Shown: positions 25,757-37,834, counted from the first letter of the stretch. The stretch is DNA of 64,000 nt from Mastigias papua (GCA_964019165.1 OZ025277.1:5456655-5520654); one strand, 5' to 3'. Notes: generated from the letters alone by a model not told the origin. Numbers and translations are program-made.

Positions 25757-28700
25757 TCATTCATCTTCCAAAATAAGTTTGGTCTTCATTTGCGCATCTT
25801 CAGCTGCTTCTCTGCGTCTTCTTGTAGGCTTTGTCTGCTCCGTATTCCCGACAGGATTTCTTTCAACCAGTTCACTTTTGATCTCTAACGGACATAGCAA
25901 TTGCAAAGGTCTTTCCAAACGATTTCCTTTGTGCAACACAATTGCTCCACGAATGACTCCATCTTTACCAGTTACGTGCTTGAGAACTCTCCCCTTCATC
26001 CACAGACCTCTGTTCTTCTCGTCTCCCACAATGAGAACCACTTCTCCGATTTCCGGAACCACTGTCCCTGATCTGTTAATCCTGTGGTGATCCATCAGAC
26101 TTTTTATGTATTCTTGTGACCATCTTCTCCATACATGTACTCTAGCATTTTCCAGGCGTCTTTGGAATTTTGTTACACTCTCCACTTCAATTTCAATGTC
26201 GTCAAAGGTGTGAGCATCTTGGCCCCACATTAAAATATTAGGGGTCAATACTTTACCCTCCCCAACTTCACTTTCTATGTAAGTTAATGGTCGATTGTTT
26301 AAATGACGTTCAATATCTAGAATAACATTTTCAAAGTGCTCGAAGGAGAGGTGAGAACGACCCAAGGTTTTGTAGAGAACACCCTTAACGTCCTTGATGA
26401 GTCTCTCATAAAATGCCCCCCACCATGGTGACTTACTCAAATTGAACTTCCATCTTATGTCTTGTTTTGCGAGAAAATCATGTAATTCTTCACTCTTGCG
26501 CAATTTCTTTATCCAATCTGCTGTAGCTTTAAATGTTTTCGCATTGTCTGATATAATAACCTTTGGTCTAGTTTTTCTTGCAATGAAGGCATTTAACTTT
26601 CTTTGGAACTCGACTGCCAACTGTGATTTCACTACCTCTAAATGCACTGCTCTTATAGTAGCACAAGTAAAAATGATGATATATGCCTTTCCTTCTTCCT
26701 TCTTGTTAACCTTGTAAGTTATGGGTCCAGCAAAGTCAACTCCTGTATACTCAAAGGGTCTGCTGGCCTCTGTGCGAAACTTTGGCAAGGGTGCAGTGAT
26801 GTTTGCATCAAATGGTTTAGTAGTGAATACCTTGCAAACATTACACTGGCGTATATATCGCTTCACAAGTGCTCTCAAATGTAGTATGTGCCAATTCTCT
26901 CTAATTTCTGACATGGTGCTAACTAAACCCAAATGGTTGATTCTCTCGTGCTCATATTGAATGAGCTTTTGCGTAAATGTATTATTTTCCAGATAAATTG
27001 GCTCATAGTTTTGTATTCGCCCAATGCATCTAAGAATCCCTGTCTTTGGGTCTTTCTCTAGCTTCCATCCTGGTCTTTCTAAACTCTCATCTATCTCTTT
27101 TTGTGCCCGTACAATCCAAAGGTCTCTGGCTTTCCTAATTTCCTCTGTAGTCAAAGGTCCTTTCACTTTCTGTTTCTTTTCACACTTTAACTTGCAGTTC
27201 TCTTTAAATCTCAGTGCCCATGCTGTCACCCGAAACGTAGTCCAGTAAGGTTTCCTCTCCAATAGTAGATCCCACTCATCCCCCCTAATTTCTGCTTTCT
27301 CTTTAGAGTAAGCTACTACTTCTTTAAATGGTCTTGCCTCCTCATTTACTTTCTTACAGCTCTTGAACTCTGGTTGCCTTGGCCAATGTTCTTCATTAAA
27401 TAACCATTCTGGTCCTTCAAACCAACGACCTTTCTCTGTTTTCTCTATGGAAGCTCCTCTACTTCCAAGGTCTGCAATGTTCATGTCTGTTGTACAATGC
27501 TTCCATGTAATGTTATTTTCTTCTGTTGCCTCTGAGATCTTTCTGACTCTATTTGCCACAAATGTTTTCCAAGCTTTTCTTGGGTTATGTATCCAATAAA
27601 GTGCAACCATACTGTCCATCCAAATTGTAACAGATAGGATAGGAAGATCTTGCAATGCCTTACACAGATTCTTTACCATGTTTGCAGCCATCACTCCACT
27701 TATCAACTCTGAACGGGCAATAGAAGTGTTTCTCTTTGCTATTCTTGACCTTGATGTAAGCAGGCCCATCACTTTTTCAGTTTCATGTTCGATCACTGCT
27801 ATTGTGGCTGTAGAACAAGCAATTTGACTTGCATCAGCAAACTGATGTATGTGTACTCCTTTCATTGATCTTCCTGACTTGATCAGGCTTCTAGGTACTT
27901 TAACATTCTTAAGCTGTGATGTCCACTTAAGCCAATCCTTTGTTAATTCTGGGGATACTTCTTTGTTCCACTGATTGCTTTCTTCACATGCCTCTCTATA
28001 AATCCTTTTGCCTTCAACTAAGGTGGGTGATATCAACCCCAGAGGATCATAAATACTTCCCAGCTTGCTCAAGATCACTTTCTTTGTAATGTTTTGACTC
28101 TCTTCTGAATTTATCTTTAGGATTTGTACTTCTATTGTATCTGTTTTCTTGTCCCAAGGAAGTCCCAAAATCTTGCTAGGATTTGACACCTCTTCACTTT
28201 CCAAGTCTGGAATATTGGATTCCCATTTGTGAACATGAAACTTGCCTTTTTCTAAGATTTCTGTACTCTCTCTTTTAAATGTCTCTAGCTCATCTCTGTT
28301 ACTTCCCACTGTCATAAGATTATCCACATAAGTGTTTCTACTCAAATCCTTCACTGCCTCTGTGTGGCTGGCTTTAAACTTGTCAAAGTGGTAATTTAAT
28401 GTGGCTCCTAGTATGAAGGGACTTGCCTCCGCACCAAAAGGAACCCTCGCAAATCTCAAGTGCTCTTCCTTCCCATTAATGTTAAAGAGAAATCGAAATG
28501 CATCTCTGTCTTCTTGAGTAATTCCTACTTGTAAGAAAGCCTTCTTTAAATCTCCTATCAGCAAATTTGCACCCATCCTTGCTCTGACTAAAATGTCCCA
28601 TAAGTTAGGTTGTAGTGCTGGTCCCGTATACATGCACTCATTTAAGCTGTTTGATAAAGGGCTGGGTCTTGCACTGGCATCGAATACCATCCTCACCTTT

Positions 28701-31066
28701 GTTGTACTTGCTTCCTTCCTTACTACTGGTTTATGAGGCAAATAGAATTTTCTCTCTCCTGTTTGTATATCTGGTATCTTTTCCACAACCCCTTCTTTTA
28801 TCTGTTCCTTTATGATGTTTTGGTATGCTTCTCTCAACTCTGGGTTTCTGGATAGCTTTCTCTCTACATTTCTGAGTCTTGATCTGCTTTGTGCCTCATT
28901 ACTTTCCTTTATCTCTTGTCCTGGTATCCAAGGGATTTTCACTTCATATCTTCCATTGATATCTTGAGTGATATTTTCATTGAATTCATAATGAATATCT
29001 GAAGCATCATTTTCACCTCTGTCTTCAATGCCTAAAATGTCTAGACTGTAAAGCCTTTCATAATCTTTCTCTGTCTCTTTCACGTACATGCAGCTGTTAC
29101 TAACTTTATCCCCACCATGAATAATATATCCAAATGTTGTCCCTTCTATAATTGGCTCCCCTTTCTGTCCCTTGAATACCTCCTGTGTTTTGATTCTACA
29201 AAATGTGTTGTCTCCTAAGATAAGGTGAATTGTGTATTTGTTGCTTGCACGTGTGTAAAACCTTTTATCTCTTGTATGTTTAAACTTCTCTTTCAGTTCC
29301 TTTATACTTGGCCTTTCAACGGTGGTAAAGTCTGGCAAATCTACTCCTGTTACTTCAATTCTCTCATTTGAAATCCCATCCAATGAATTGACTGTTATCT
29401 GGTAAATTGGTAATGATTGTTTCTTGGTTCCGTTTACTGTCATTAGGTGTCTCACTTCATACCTGATTGGTTTTAGCTGTAGTGTCTTTGCAGCATCCTT
29501 GGAAATGAAATCTCTTCCAGCACCAGTGTCTAAATGTGCCCAGAAGGTTTCACCCTGTATTTTCAATGGGACAATGGCTGGCAATGTTTTTTCTTCAATC
29601 AACTGAGGCTGCTTTGCATACCATGTTGAGCTGGCTTGCTCTTTCATATCACATAAACTTGTGTGGTGTTTCGATTTGCACTTAAAACAGCCTCTGCTGT
29701 GACATTTATTTTCTCTGTGCCCATGTTTCCCGCAGTTGAAGCACAATCTTCTTTCTACAAAGAATTTCCTTCTCTTTTCCAGTGTGTCATATGTTTGGCA
29801 TGCATCTGCCCAATGGCTCTCTTTGCAAAAAATACAATTTGGTCCTTGTCTAGTTAACTTTGATGCTGAAATTCTACTCTCCCCTTTGGAAAACCAGTGC
29901 TTTTCTCTCTTTGTTGTGTCTAGTGAATTGTCCATTTGTTCCTCAGGCTTATTTCTCTTCAGCCACTTTGTTAGATTTTCAATTAGAGCTCCCATGTCCC
30001 ATTGCTCCCATTCATCATCCGTACGTACAACATCTGGTTTGACGTGGGGCAGCTTGTTTATTGTTGTCATTACAAGACCTGTGAGTGTATCTCCCTTTCC
30101 TAGTGTTTGCAGTGCATCAAAGCTCTTGCTGAGTTTCTCATAGAAACTTAATGTCTTCCAGTAACTTGTTCCTCGTATTACAGGCAAGCTAATGATCTCA
30201 TTGACATGTGCATTTACTACCATTTGAGTTTGACCGTACTCTTTGGTCAATCTTTCCCAAGCTGTCTTGTAGCCAACAGGGCCAGGCCTTAAGTTGGAAA
30301 TTTTATCTCGCACTTTTGGGCACACCATCTCTAGTAGGTAGCCAAATTTCACTTCGTCTGTTACGTTTTTGTTGTGCACCTGTGTAACGAACATATTTTC
30401 AAACCTTACCCAGTCACTTGCTGTACCATTAAATGCCGTTATTCTCAACTTTGGTAATTTTGCCTGATCAATTTGGTGACTTTTCTCCATCTCCATTTTC
30501 TTTTCTACAATTTCTAGCTCTGCTTTCATTTTCTGTTCCCATAGTTGTTTTTCTAGTTCAAACCGTTGTCTCCTATTCATTTCCTCAAACTTTGCTTGTT
30601 GTTCTTGGACTTCTGCCAATCTTCGTTGTTCAATTTCATGTTTGAGTTGTGACTCCCTCATGATTTCTCTCTCTCTGTCTTGTACTTGCCTGCTTTGCTG
30701 TTTTTTCAGAACATTAACTAGCCTTTCCTTCCGCTCAATCAATGGCGTATACACTTCCTTAATGTTCCTTTTCCATTGTCGTACATCTCTACTTGTCTCT
30801 CCCTCACTGATTTTCAGTTCTTGTACCTGTGAACTTAAGGCTAATATTTTACCTTGTAGACTTTCCATTCTTTCCGAAACTAACTTTATTTCTTCAATGT
30901 CATTGTCCTGAAGCAGGTCATCGATTTGCTCCGAATAAAATGTCAGCTTCGATATTTCGACGTCGATTTCCCTCTCTAACTTTTGCCTTTCACCACCCCC
31001 TACGACTTCGGCTACCTCTCTGGTGTCCTCAACCTCTCCCTGAGCACTAGCATCAGATATAGACAT
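25757..31066 (-). CDS. BEL/Pao Gag-Pol polyprotein, 1769 aa
   Basis: One frame encodes capsid, protease, reverse transcriptase, RNase H and integrase. It starts with a glutamate/lysine-rich coiled-coil region (about 28-200), then a DUF1759-type gag region (about 203-340). Three CCHC-type knuckles follow (C411-C423, C442-C455, C460-C472). The aspartic protease motif is DTGA at 513-516. The RT has D839 and Y913-V-D915-N916, so the second catalytic Asp is Asn here. RNase H residues D1078, E1120, D1151 and D1199 are visible. The integrase zinc site is H1373, H1378, C1408, C1411, and the D,D,E triad is D1444, D1507, E1554. A DUF5641-like C-terminal domain spans about 1640-1730. No frameshift or stop separates gag from pol, as is usual in this family. 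The YVDN site may be a lineage variant or a loss of activity; I cannot tell from one copy. Confidence 0.97.
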   Translation of the reverse strand: MSISDASAQGEVEDTREVAEVVGGGERQKLEREIDVEISKLTFYSEQIDDLLQDNDIEEIKLVSERMESLQGKILALSSQVQELKISEGETSRDVRQWKRNIKEVYTPLIERKERLVNVLKKQQSRQVQDREREIMRESQLKHEIEQRRLAEVQEQQAKFEEMNRRQRFELEKQLWEQKMKAELEIVEKKMEMEKSHQIDQAKLPKLRITAFNGTASDWVRFENMFVTQVHNKNVTDEVKFGYLLEMVCPKVRDKISNLRPGPVGYKTAWERLTKEYGQTQMVVNAHVNEIISLPVIRGTSYWKTLSFYEKLSKSFDALQTLGKGDTLTGLVMTTINKLPHVKPDVVRTDDEWEQWDMGALIENLTKWLKRNKPEEQMDNSLDTTKREKHWFSKGESRISASKLTRQGPNCIFCKESHWADACQTYDTLEKRRKFFVERRLCFNCGKHGHRENKCHSRGCFKCKSKHHTSLCDMKEQASSTWYAKQPQLIEEKTLPAIVPLKIQGETFWAHLDTGAGRDFISKDAAKTLQLKPIRYEVRHLMTVNGTKKQSLPIYQITVNSLDGISNERIEVTGVDLPDFTTVERPSIKELKEKFKHTRDKRFYTRASNKYTIHLILGDNTFCRIKTQEVFKGQKGEPIIEGTTFGYIIHGGDKVSNSCMYVKETEKDYERLYSLDILGIEDRGENDASDIHYEFNENITQDINGRYEVKIPWIPGQEIKESNEAQSRSRLRNVERKLSRNPELREAYQNIIKEQIKEGVVEKIPDIQTGERKFYLPHKPVVRKEASTTKVRMVFDASARPSPLSNSLNECMYTGPALQPNLWDILVRARMGANLLIGDLKKAFLQVGITQEDRDAFRFLFNINGKEEHLRFARVPFGAEASPFILGATLNYHFDKFKASHTEAVKDLSRNTYVDNLMTVGSNRDELETFKRESTEILEKGKFHVHKWESNIPDLESEEVSNPSKILGLPWDKKTDTIEVQILKINSEESQNITKKVILSKLGSIYDPLGLISPTLVEGKRIYREACEESNQWNKEVSPELTKDWLKWTSQLKNVKVPRSLIKSGRSMKGVHIHQFADASQIACSTATIAVIEHETEKVMGLLTSRSRIAKRNTSIARSELISGVMAANMVKNLCKALQDLPILSVTIWMDSMVALYWIHNPRKAWKTFVANRVRKISEATEENNITWKHCTTDMNIADLGSRGASIEKTEKGRWFEGPEWLFNEEHWPRQPEFKSCKKVNEEARPFKEVVAYSKEKAEIRGDEWDLLLERKPYWTTFRVTAWALRFKENCKLKCEKKQKVKGPLTTEEIRKARDLWIVRAQKEIDESLERPGWKLEKDPKTGILRCIGRIQNYEPIYLENNTFTQKLIQYEHERINHLGLVSTMSEIRENWHILHLRALVKRYIRQCNVCKVFTTKPFDANITAPLPKFRTEASRPFEYTGVDFAGPITYKVNKKEEGKAYIIIFTCATIRAVHLEVVKSQLAVEFQRKLNAFIARKTRPKVIISDNAKTFKATADWIKKLRKSEELHDFLAKQDIRWKFNLSKSPWWGAFYERLIKDVKGVLYKTLGRSHLSFEHFENVILDIERHLNNRPLTYIESEVGEGKVLTPNILMWGQDAHTFDDIEIEVESVTKFQRRLENARVHVWRRWSQEYIKSLMDHHRINRSGTVVPEIGEVVLIVGDEKNRGLWMKGRVLKHVTGKDGVIRGAIVLHKGNRLERPLQLLCPLEIKSELVERNPVGNTEQTKPTRRRREAAEDAQMKTKLILEDE

Positions 31067-31193
31067 TTTAATTTATTGGGGGCCCCTTTTACTTTATTAC
31101 AATGCAAATCATGTAAGACCTTGCTATGACTAGGCCAGAAATTTCAGGTTCTCACAAATGGCAAATAACAGTTAATCTAGGCTTACCAGACGT

Positions 31194-31211
31194 GTCCTGG
31201 CAGGGTCGCCA
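31194..31211 (-). promoter_or_regulatory. Primer-binding site, tRNA-Arg-like
   Basis: On the element strand, TGGCGACCCTGCCAGGAC starts 3 nt after the 5' LTR. Its complement reads as an 18-nt tRNA 3' end finishing in CCA. It differs at two positions from the tRNA-Arg end (TCG/ACG type) I recall from flies, which primes other BEL elements; the host's own tRNA-Arg may match exactly. Confidence 0.85.
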
Positions 31212-31214
31212 CTT

Positions 31215-31357
31215 TGTACCGATTTGTCCCGATACATAAACTCCCAATATTCACAACAACGATAAAAGCCCTTCCTTACTCTCCTTTCTCACTAAAAAAC
31301 GTGTTCGTTAACCAAAACGAGGCTAAACTAAAATTGTTCGATAAATCAACTTGTACA
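31215..31357 (-). repeat. BEL/Pao 5' LTR (143 bp)
   Basis: Identical copy of the LTR at 25568-25710. It should hold the element's promoter. I see no clear TATA box, and it is too short to delimit U3, R and U5 by eye. Confidence 0.97.
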
Positions 31358-31361
31358 ATGT

Positions 31362-32290
31362 CAATTTAATCTTTTTCTCATCTGAACTTTGCAATTCTCT
31401 ATCAGTTCAATTCTCGTTGCCAAAGCGAAAGAATTCAGGTAGTCAAGAAAATACGGTAACAATTTAACGCGATTCTACGAAAAGACGTGTTAAGGGGTCA
31501 GTCATTTTTAATCCTAGGTACCGAGGTGGTTTAGAATTTACAATATGTTCAAAAGTTTTATAGCCCTTCCATTTTTGTCTAAGAATTCCCATTCCCTATT
31601 GAGAAGTAAGCAAAATTTTATACCCCAGTTTTTATCCAGAAAATTATATTCTTTTATTTAAGTATTCTGTAAAGCATTTCAGTGTAACTTTCTTCATTGC
31701 TACTTTACGTCAATCTATGTGAAATAGATTACCTATAGAAAATGGCCTGTGCAAAGGTACTTGTTAGGAATATTGCAAGAAATGCATTTGTATATGAGGC
31801 AATATAATTATTTCAGAGATTTCGTTGTAAAAGTCATAGAAAAATTTTCCAATAAAAAGGTTGATTTTTAAAACTTGAAACTTCACTTGAAATAACAGAG
31901 CTGTAGCTGGTAGCTCTACCATAAATGCCACAGAAACTTGGAACAAAGAAAGATTGCAGTATTTTATTGATTCTGATCTAGAGAAAAACGTGACTACTGC
32001 TTGGATACATATATGCACGACTATCTTCATAAGGAATAGGTCTATAAGAAACCTAGTACTAGACATCCTAAAGCTTAAGAAAGTTTTATAACTACAAGGA
32101 AAGAGTTCAGAAGCTTAAAGTAGCTCCCACTACAGTATGCTTCATGTGCTAAGTCTTACGGGCACTACAGAAGACAATATATTACATTTTGTTTTCGTTG
32201 TCATTACAATTTTTCTCATTAAATTAATTAAAGAACTTTTAAGAACGTTTTAGAACTAAAATGTCGAAAAAAAATTAAGAAACATTTACT
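31362..32290. other. Gene-free stretch right of the BEL element
   Basis: AT-rich. It has a minus-strand ORF at 31764-32066 without domain features, and gtctataagaaacctagtactag at about 32040, which resembles the end of the next MITE. Confidence 0.4.
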
Positions 32291-32851
32291 ACACGATTTT
32301 TTTATAAGAAACCTAGCTCAAGGCCTTGTACTAAAAGTTTCTTGATTTTTGGCTACATTTTAGTTCTAAAAGTTTCTTAAAAGTTTCTTTATTTAATGAA
32401 AAAGATTGCATTGAAAACAATATAAAATACGTGGATATAGCAAACATATTAGCATGATAGCAAACAAAAGACGTTAGTGCGGTTCTAAACCAACCCCATG
32501 TCCACATCGTTAATTTCGGTAAACTTTATATAATCTTCACTTTGGTCCTCGAAAGGATTGGTTCAGTTTTGCGTTGAATTAGGTAATGGTTCCAATGTGC
32601 CATTTGTTACAAAAATACGTATATCTTCCTCTCAACCAAAGGATCTTTCTCACATCTTTCTCAAACAGTCTATTTTAGTTGACACTTGTTACATCCCTGG
32701 AAGAAATATATTTGACAAACCCGAAACTTTGAAATAGCACAGAAATTTCTAAAGTTTCTTAACTCTTTCGTAATAGTTCTAAAAGTTTCTTAATTTTTCG
32801 CGTGTCTAGTACTAGGTTGCTTATAAACTGGTTTCCTATAAAAAAACGTGT
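32291..32851. mobile_element. MITE of the ACACG...ATAAGAAAC family (561 bp)
   Basis: Left end ACACGATTTTTTTATAAGAA; right end ...TTTCCTATAAAAAAACGTGT, its imperfect inverse. The interior repeats agttctaaaagtttctta at least four times. No ORF. ACT stands on both sides, too short to prove a duplication. Confidence 0.7.
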
Positions 32852-32876
32852 ACTAGGTTTTGAGCCAAGCTTCTTA

Positions 32877-33351
32877 GGCTATGTTTAAAAGTCGCATTTC
32901 TGCCGCGTCGAATTAAATAAAACAGCCAGAAAAAAACTAAGTGTCAATTTCATGCGGCAGAAGCTCAACCTTTAAATCCATTGCCGAATTAAATAGTTTA
33001 ATTCGACAGTAGTTCACCAGGCTTGTCGCATTAAACGGCAGAAATGCGACTCGACTTAAAGGTCACGTTTGTGTCGCATCGAATTAAATTGGTCAAGGCA
33101 GCGAAGCTCATGTCTTTAAGTTCTTTAAAATTAATTTGAAAATTGCGGGAGAATAAGATAAGAAAAGACGAGAAAAGGAAACGCCACTTCATGATTTTGA
33201 TGAAAGTTGCACAATTTTGACGAATTTCGAACAAAAGCGCGCCACTGCACTTTTGCTAAACACCATATTGCTTAAAGCGCATGCGTTCATTTGTTTGATG
33301 CCACTTTGGAATTTCATGCGACAGAATTAAATGCGACCTTTAAACTAGGCC
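32877..33351. mobile_element. PIF/Harbinger MITE, TTA target duplication
   Basis: The left terminus GGCTATGTTTAAAAGTCGCA pairs with the right terminus (complement GGCCTAGTTTAAAGGTCGCA). TTA flanks both sides (32874-32876, 33352-33354), the TWA duplication typical of Harbinger. The interior has further tcgaattaaat units in both orientations. No transposase. Confidence 0.82.
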
Positions 33352-33354
33352 TTA

Positions 33355-34020
33355 CAAAAGAAAGAACGTGCATTCTAAGTTTGGTAAACTGTTTCTATAG
33401 AATACCCTCCTACAACAGATGATGATTACCTCTATCATTATGGAAGGTATCATTATAAAATTACCAAAGCTATAGTCTATAAATATAAAACAGAAGTCTC
33501 TTCTTCAAAATGACATTATACTCAGTATGATAATTAAGGTTGCTAATAGATCTCAGAAGACATAGAGACATTGCTTTTGAGTATCATTATTTCATTGTTT
33601 TTTGAACAACATTGACGGCTCCATTTATTTTCAATGAAAGCAGATTGAATAAATCCCCGATTGAGAAAATTGTGTAAGTATTTAGTATGAGGGGCAATTA
33701 TATACGTAATCAAAGATGACTTCAATTGAAGTGGCAAGATCAAACGAAAATGATAAGTCAATAGACTCGATTTCGCTCATGGTAATCTAAGACGCCGATA
33801 AATACATATCAATTGAACTAGGACAATAGGAAGACCTGTTTGTGGTTACTTGACATTTCCTTTGAAGGCTGTTGCAAAGTGTTTGCACATGCTTCAGTCT
33901 ATGCCGAGCTGTGACAAAGCATTGCAGCTCTCGGAAATCATTTAAACATAATAAATCACTGAAGGAGAATTTCTCAGGTTTGACAAAACTCAGTTGTTTG
34001 AACTTAAATTTTAGGGGAAA
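33355..34020. other. Upstream region of the 34021 gene
   Basis: AT-rich up to about 33780. The last 200 bp are less AT-rich and end in aaattttaggggaaaATGG. The ttttag could be a splice acceptor of a 5' UTR intron. No other feature was recognised. Confidence 0.35.
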
Positions 34021-34809
34021 ATGGAGGAGGAAAAGCAGAACTTCAGCAAATTGATGAAGGATGCGAGGAGGAGATGCGAGGAATTCTTGGCAACTTTCGA
34101 AAAGAACACACCTTTTTTCATTCGAAGAGCAGATCACAGATGTTCGAGGGCAAGTAGAGACTTGGCTAACAGCGAAGTAAACCGACGATTGTACAGAAAG
34201 ATGAGCTGTAAATCGGAAAATTCAGATGACAGTATAAACATTGCAAAAGGGGTCAAAGTGAGATCCCGTGGTAAGCATAAGAAACTCAAAAAAAGATTAA
34301 GGCATTCTGTAATTGGTACTGAAAAAGAAATCGGTGATCTTGAAGTATTATTGTTAAACGAGGCCAGTGAGTATACAGCGTATCATGATGATGACTGTAA
34401 AACACTTTCCAACGACAACGCCCTAGATGTCTACTTCAGTCAGTTGTATTCACGTGACAAGCAACCAACACACAGACACTTGTGTTCAGACGAAAAAGAC
34501 AAGACCAACGGAGCTGTAATTAGAGAGATACAAGAAGAGAAACCGTCAGATGCTCGTTTCATTAGAACGACTGAAACCAGCAATAGCATAATACGGAGGC
34601 GCTTCTCGAATGAATATCCAGGCGCAAAAGCACGGAAAAACTATAGATTTTCATCATATATTCCAGGATCTCACTTGACTAGTCCCGAAAGATCGATGTT
34701 TACTGATGATTGTGTAGTGCTTACAAGGGAACAAAAGAGACGAGTGAAGGAAAAGATGAAGTTGGCGCTCAAGAGACCCAATAATTATTCTTACCTTGGT
34801 AATTTGTAA
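34021..34809 (+). CDS. Unrecognised basic, hydrophilic protein, 262 aa, single exon
   Basis: An uninterrupted frame from ATG (context aaaATGG) to TAA. I do not recognise the family. The start (MEEEKQNFSKLMKDARRRCE) is charged and helix-prone. A lysine/arginine block RGKHKKLKKRLR at about 90-101 could be a nuclear localisation signal. The middle is acidic and rich in Ser, Asp and His (about 115-170). The end repeats a basic helix (LTREQKRRVKEKMKLALKRP). There is no signal peptide or membrane segment. Its length in an AT-rich background, with codon-like composition throughout, argues that it is a real gene. It could be a lineage-specific or fast-evolving protein, or the last exon of a longer gene if the ttttag upstream is a splice site. 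Confidence 0.6.
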   Translation: MEEEKQNFSKLMKDARRRCEEFLATFEKNTPFFIRRADHRCSRASRDLANSEVNRRLYRKMSCKSENSDDSINIAKGVKVRSRGKHKKLKKRLRHSVIGTEKEIGDLEVLLLNEASEYTAYHDDDCKTLSNDNALDVYFSQLYSRDKQPTHRHLCSDEKDKTNGAVIREIQEEKPSDARFIRTTETSNSIIRRRFSNEYPGAKARKNYRFSSYIPGSHLTSPERSMFTDDCVVLTREQKRRVKEKMKLALKRPNNYSYLGNL

Positions 34810-35315
34810 GAACTTTGTAAACCAGGGTTGTCCTACGGGGCTCATGGTGGCATTCCCTTCTTGAATTTGTTGTAGCTTGGGGGTAGCGCCCCCTTTGACC
34901 TTACAAATTCTTGAAATGTGTCTTAAAATGTTTTTACGTTCTCAAGAGTTGCAAACTCATTATGGTATGTTGTTCCAGTGACAGTTAAATGAATTGCAAA
35001 TTTAGTATAATTCCTCTCATATTAATTGCAATATTGGAGGATGAATTGGACTACCTTTAAGCTACTTTAAAGGGGGTTGTCTCAAAAACATTTTTCAGAA
35101 AATAGAGAATTTTGTCTTTGGGCCCACCATCTTGTTAAATGTTTAGCTTTAGACTTCTGTTGTAAAATTAGAAAATTGATTAGACTCCAAGCCGTGATCT
35201 GTTTTGTTTAGTTACTTGGCAATTTTGTATTAAACTCCCTACTATCTCCTTAGCAAGATCCTAGTATCAAGACTTTCCCTGCTGCCTGAACGAGAGTAAT
35301 AGTTGTCGTACTAAA
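34810..35315. other. Downstream of the 34021 gene, no feature
   Basis: Presumably 3' UTR and spacer. I see no clear AATAAA close to the stop, no ORF and no paired ends. Confidence 0.4.
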
Positions 35316-35547
35316 CATAGGCGGATCCAAAGTTCGGTTCTGGGTGGCGGTATTCCACAAATAAATTGCAGTGGGGTGGCGGAAATTTTCATAGCCACAC
35401 CCTTCTAAAACTTTTGGAGTGTCGTTTAGAGTGCTCAATTCGTTTTCTGCTCTAATTTATGTGGCATGTCTCTGAAAACAAATTTCTGCGATGAGAAATA
35501 TTACCGTTTAGGGGAGGCGTGGCCCCATACCCCCTCTTGGATCCCTG
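35316..35547. mobile_element. hAT-like MITE, GGCGGATCCAA ends
   Basis: Left CATAGGCGGATCCAAAG, right CTTGGATCCCTG, imperfect inverted termini in the CA...TG style of hAT MITEs. 232 bp, no ORF. The flanks do not show a clear duplication, so this is an old copy. Confidence 0.5.
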
Positions 35548-35794
35548 CTTTTTAACAAACAAAGTTATCACAAATAGTTGCTAGCGTATCTCAATTATTT
35601 CAATTTGTGTAAGAAGAGTACGACGAAACGTCTGATAATTATGAATTTAAAATAGCAGCATTATTTTAGTAAATGTCAATCGAACTTTTACTAGTTGTAA
35701 TGGATAATTACCTCTAGAGAGAGAAGTTTTGAATTCTTGTCTAGCAAAATAACAGCTATGGTTTATTTCGTCAGCTCAAAAATCTCGTAAACAT

Positions 35795-35945
35795 TGTGAA
35801 AAATCACAAAATATCACAAAAATCAACGACAAACGTATCACAAAAATCGCAACAAACTTTTAATTGAATAACGGAAATTACATTAAAAGCCAAAAAAAAT
35901 CATAATAGTCACAAAAAATTACCAAAATATCACAAAAACCTCGTA
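35795..35945. repeat. Degenerate tandem repeat of (a)atcacaaaa
   Basis: About eight copies of atcacaaaa or atatcacaaa, with variable spacers. Confidence 0.7.
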
Positions 35946-36464
35946 CACTTTTCTACGAGTGACACGCCCCTCGTTTTTCTTGACTCTAAGCCATTGTTAC
36001 CAACTTTCAAAGTTTCAAGACATTGGAAATTCACTGTTATACACATTCTCCCACATTCATTCGAAGGCTTCACTATGTGTGAACCTGAAATCTATGCTTT
36101 GACAGTTGGATTAAGAAAATAAAAAGTTGAATTTGAACCTTGATGGGCTAAACACTCAACTGTTATGCTGTGAAGTTGATAGAGAGCTATTGGCAAGCAG
36201 TTAACATTCAATCAAATATCAAAGCGTAGGAAAAATGCACGAATCTCACGAGTAATGTATGCCAGTTAACAACTGTCACCTAAACAGCCTTACTAGATAT
36301 CACGAGGTAAAACAAAAAAAATATATTTTATAGTGTAAGAAATTACAACACCACTAAATACGTTCTCCAGAAATAGAAAAAGCAACATGCCTAAAAGTCT
36401 ATATGTTTCATTTTCTAAAACTATTCAGCAGCTTGTTGCTATACACGCGGGGCATTTCACTACC

Positions 36465-36610
36465 CAAAATAGAGTACGAGATTTTCCGGATTTCGGAAAT
36501 CCCAAAAATAATTGGCCGGGATTTCGGGCAAATTTGGCCGAGATTTCCAGATTTCCGAAAATTGTTATTAAGGATTTCTGTATTTCCTGGGATTTCCAAA
36601 ACATTCAAAT
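36465..36610. repeat. Clustered gatttcc/ggaaatc direct and inverted repeats
   Basis: More than eight copies of (g)gatttc(c/g) and its complement within 145 bp (for example ttccggatttcggaaatccc). This would fold into several small hairpins. Confidence 0.6.
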
Positions 36611-37834
36611 CGACAACATTCCACCTGGCATTCCATTGTAAATTCCACCGACAGGGACGAAAATACCGGGGGGGGGTGAGGGATGTGACACCCCCAAACA
36701 GATACACGCCCTTTGTTCGCTTCTAGACCACAACCGCTTCCGAAGACTGTTCTGCTCGATGAATTTGAGCCAATTAAAAAGGCAATCTTTTTAAACTGGA
36801 AGGGCTACTGCTTCGACATTTGGGGCCGATATTTGAGATCTTTGTTACGAACATAATTGCTTAAATCAGTTTCGAAGGCCACAGATTAAATTCACTCATG
36901 TATGTCAGTTGTAGATAGAAAGATATCTGGGCGGAGATTATTGCCCGTATCGATACATTTGAGAAAGATAGCCAGGGAGATCAACAGATAGCTTTTACAG
37001 ACCACATGAATTAGTGTTTAAGAGAGAAATTTTAAGACTGAGTCGTCTCCAAGCAAAACTCCGCTCGTTTGGATTTAGTTTAAAAGAACAATCAGATGTG
37101 AACAAAGTGTTCCATAGAAGTAAGAATCATGATTGTTCTCACCACGGCTATAATTATCATTTACATCAGCCTCTTCTCCATCTTCTTCTTCTTCATTCTC
37201 GTTACGCCCCTCATGGGGCTTGAGATTGACCCTGGGATCAGTTGGCCGCCTGTCAATTGTACAAAAGAAGTGATTGAGTCGGCTACAGTCAATCCGCTAG
37301 GCTACCCCAATAGTTACTTGGCAGAACTCCGCTGAGTCTATCATGACCGTCGGGGCCAGGTTGGACAGCTTGCCATAAGTCATCAACAACTGTCCCAATT
37401 CTGAATCTTTGCAAAAACGTAATTATGCTAGCTATATAGGACTCAAATATTTCCATTTGTGCAGGTGATATCAGTACTTTCATCGTTTTCTTCCAAGTGG
37501 CTTTTAACTATATTTGACTTTATAAAATCACTCAGCTGAATGAGGCTACTATAGCATATACTCTCAAGGGACATTGAACTTAAAGGATAGTTGTGTTCGA
37601 ACAACGAAATTTGTTATAGCAATAGTTCCTAGACTAGAAAGATGGCTAGATGGATGTAAGCTATCTTTGAGTCTGGTGAAAACACTTGCATGCTTATTCC
37701 CACAAATCAAAAACTTAACGCCCTAAAAGCTCAAAATAAAGATTTTTGTGAGAACATTTAGAGGACTGACTTTGATGCAGTTCCGACTGCTGCAAAATAC
37801 TTCGGTGCTTGTGTTGCTAACACTTTTAGTTAAA

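Larger units (their letters stand above)
25568..31357 (-). mobile_element. Complete BEL/Pao LTR retrotransposon
   Basis: A 5790-bp element on the minus strand. In transcription order it has a 5' LTR (31357-31215), a 3-nt spacer, a primer-binding site (31211-31194), a short leader of about 130 bp, one gag-pol ORF (31066-25757), a purine tract (25719-25711) and a 3' LTR (25710-25568), with an ATGT duplication outside. The two 143-bp LTRs show no difference by eye and the ORF is unbroken, so insertion was recent on an evolutionary scale. The LTRs begin TG, end CA and are unusually short. There is no separate envelope-like ORF. One feature argues against full activity: the RT active site reads YVDN (see the coding entry). 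Confidence 0.97.

Noticed and set aside
25779..31050. Many plus-strand ORFs of 60-135 codons
   Set aside because: They are antisense shadows of the BEL gag-pol frame.
37129..37335. 68-codon ORF with a hydrophobic segment
   Set aside because: The hydrophobic run comes from a ctt/ttc-rich simple stretch, and there is no homology or splice support.
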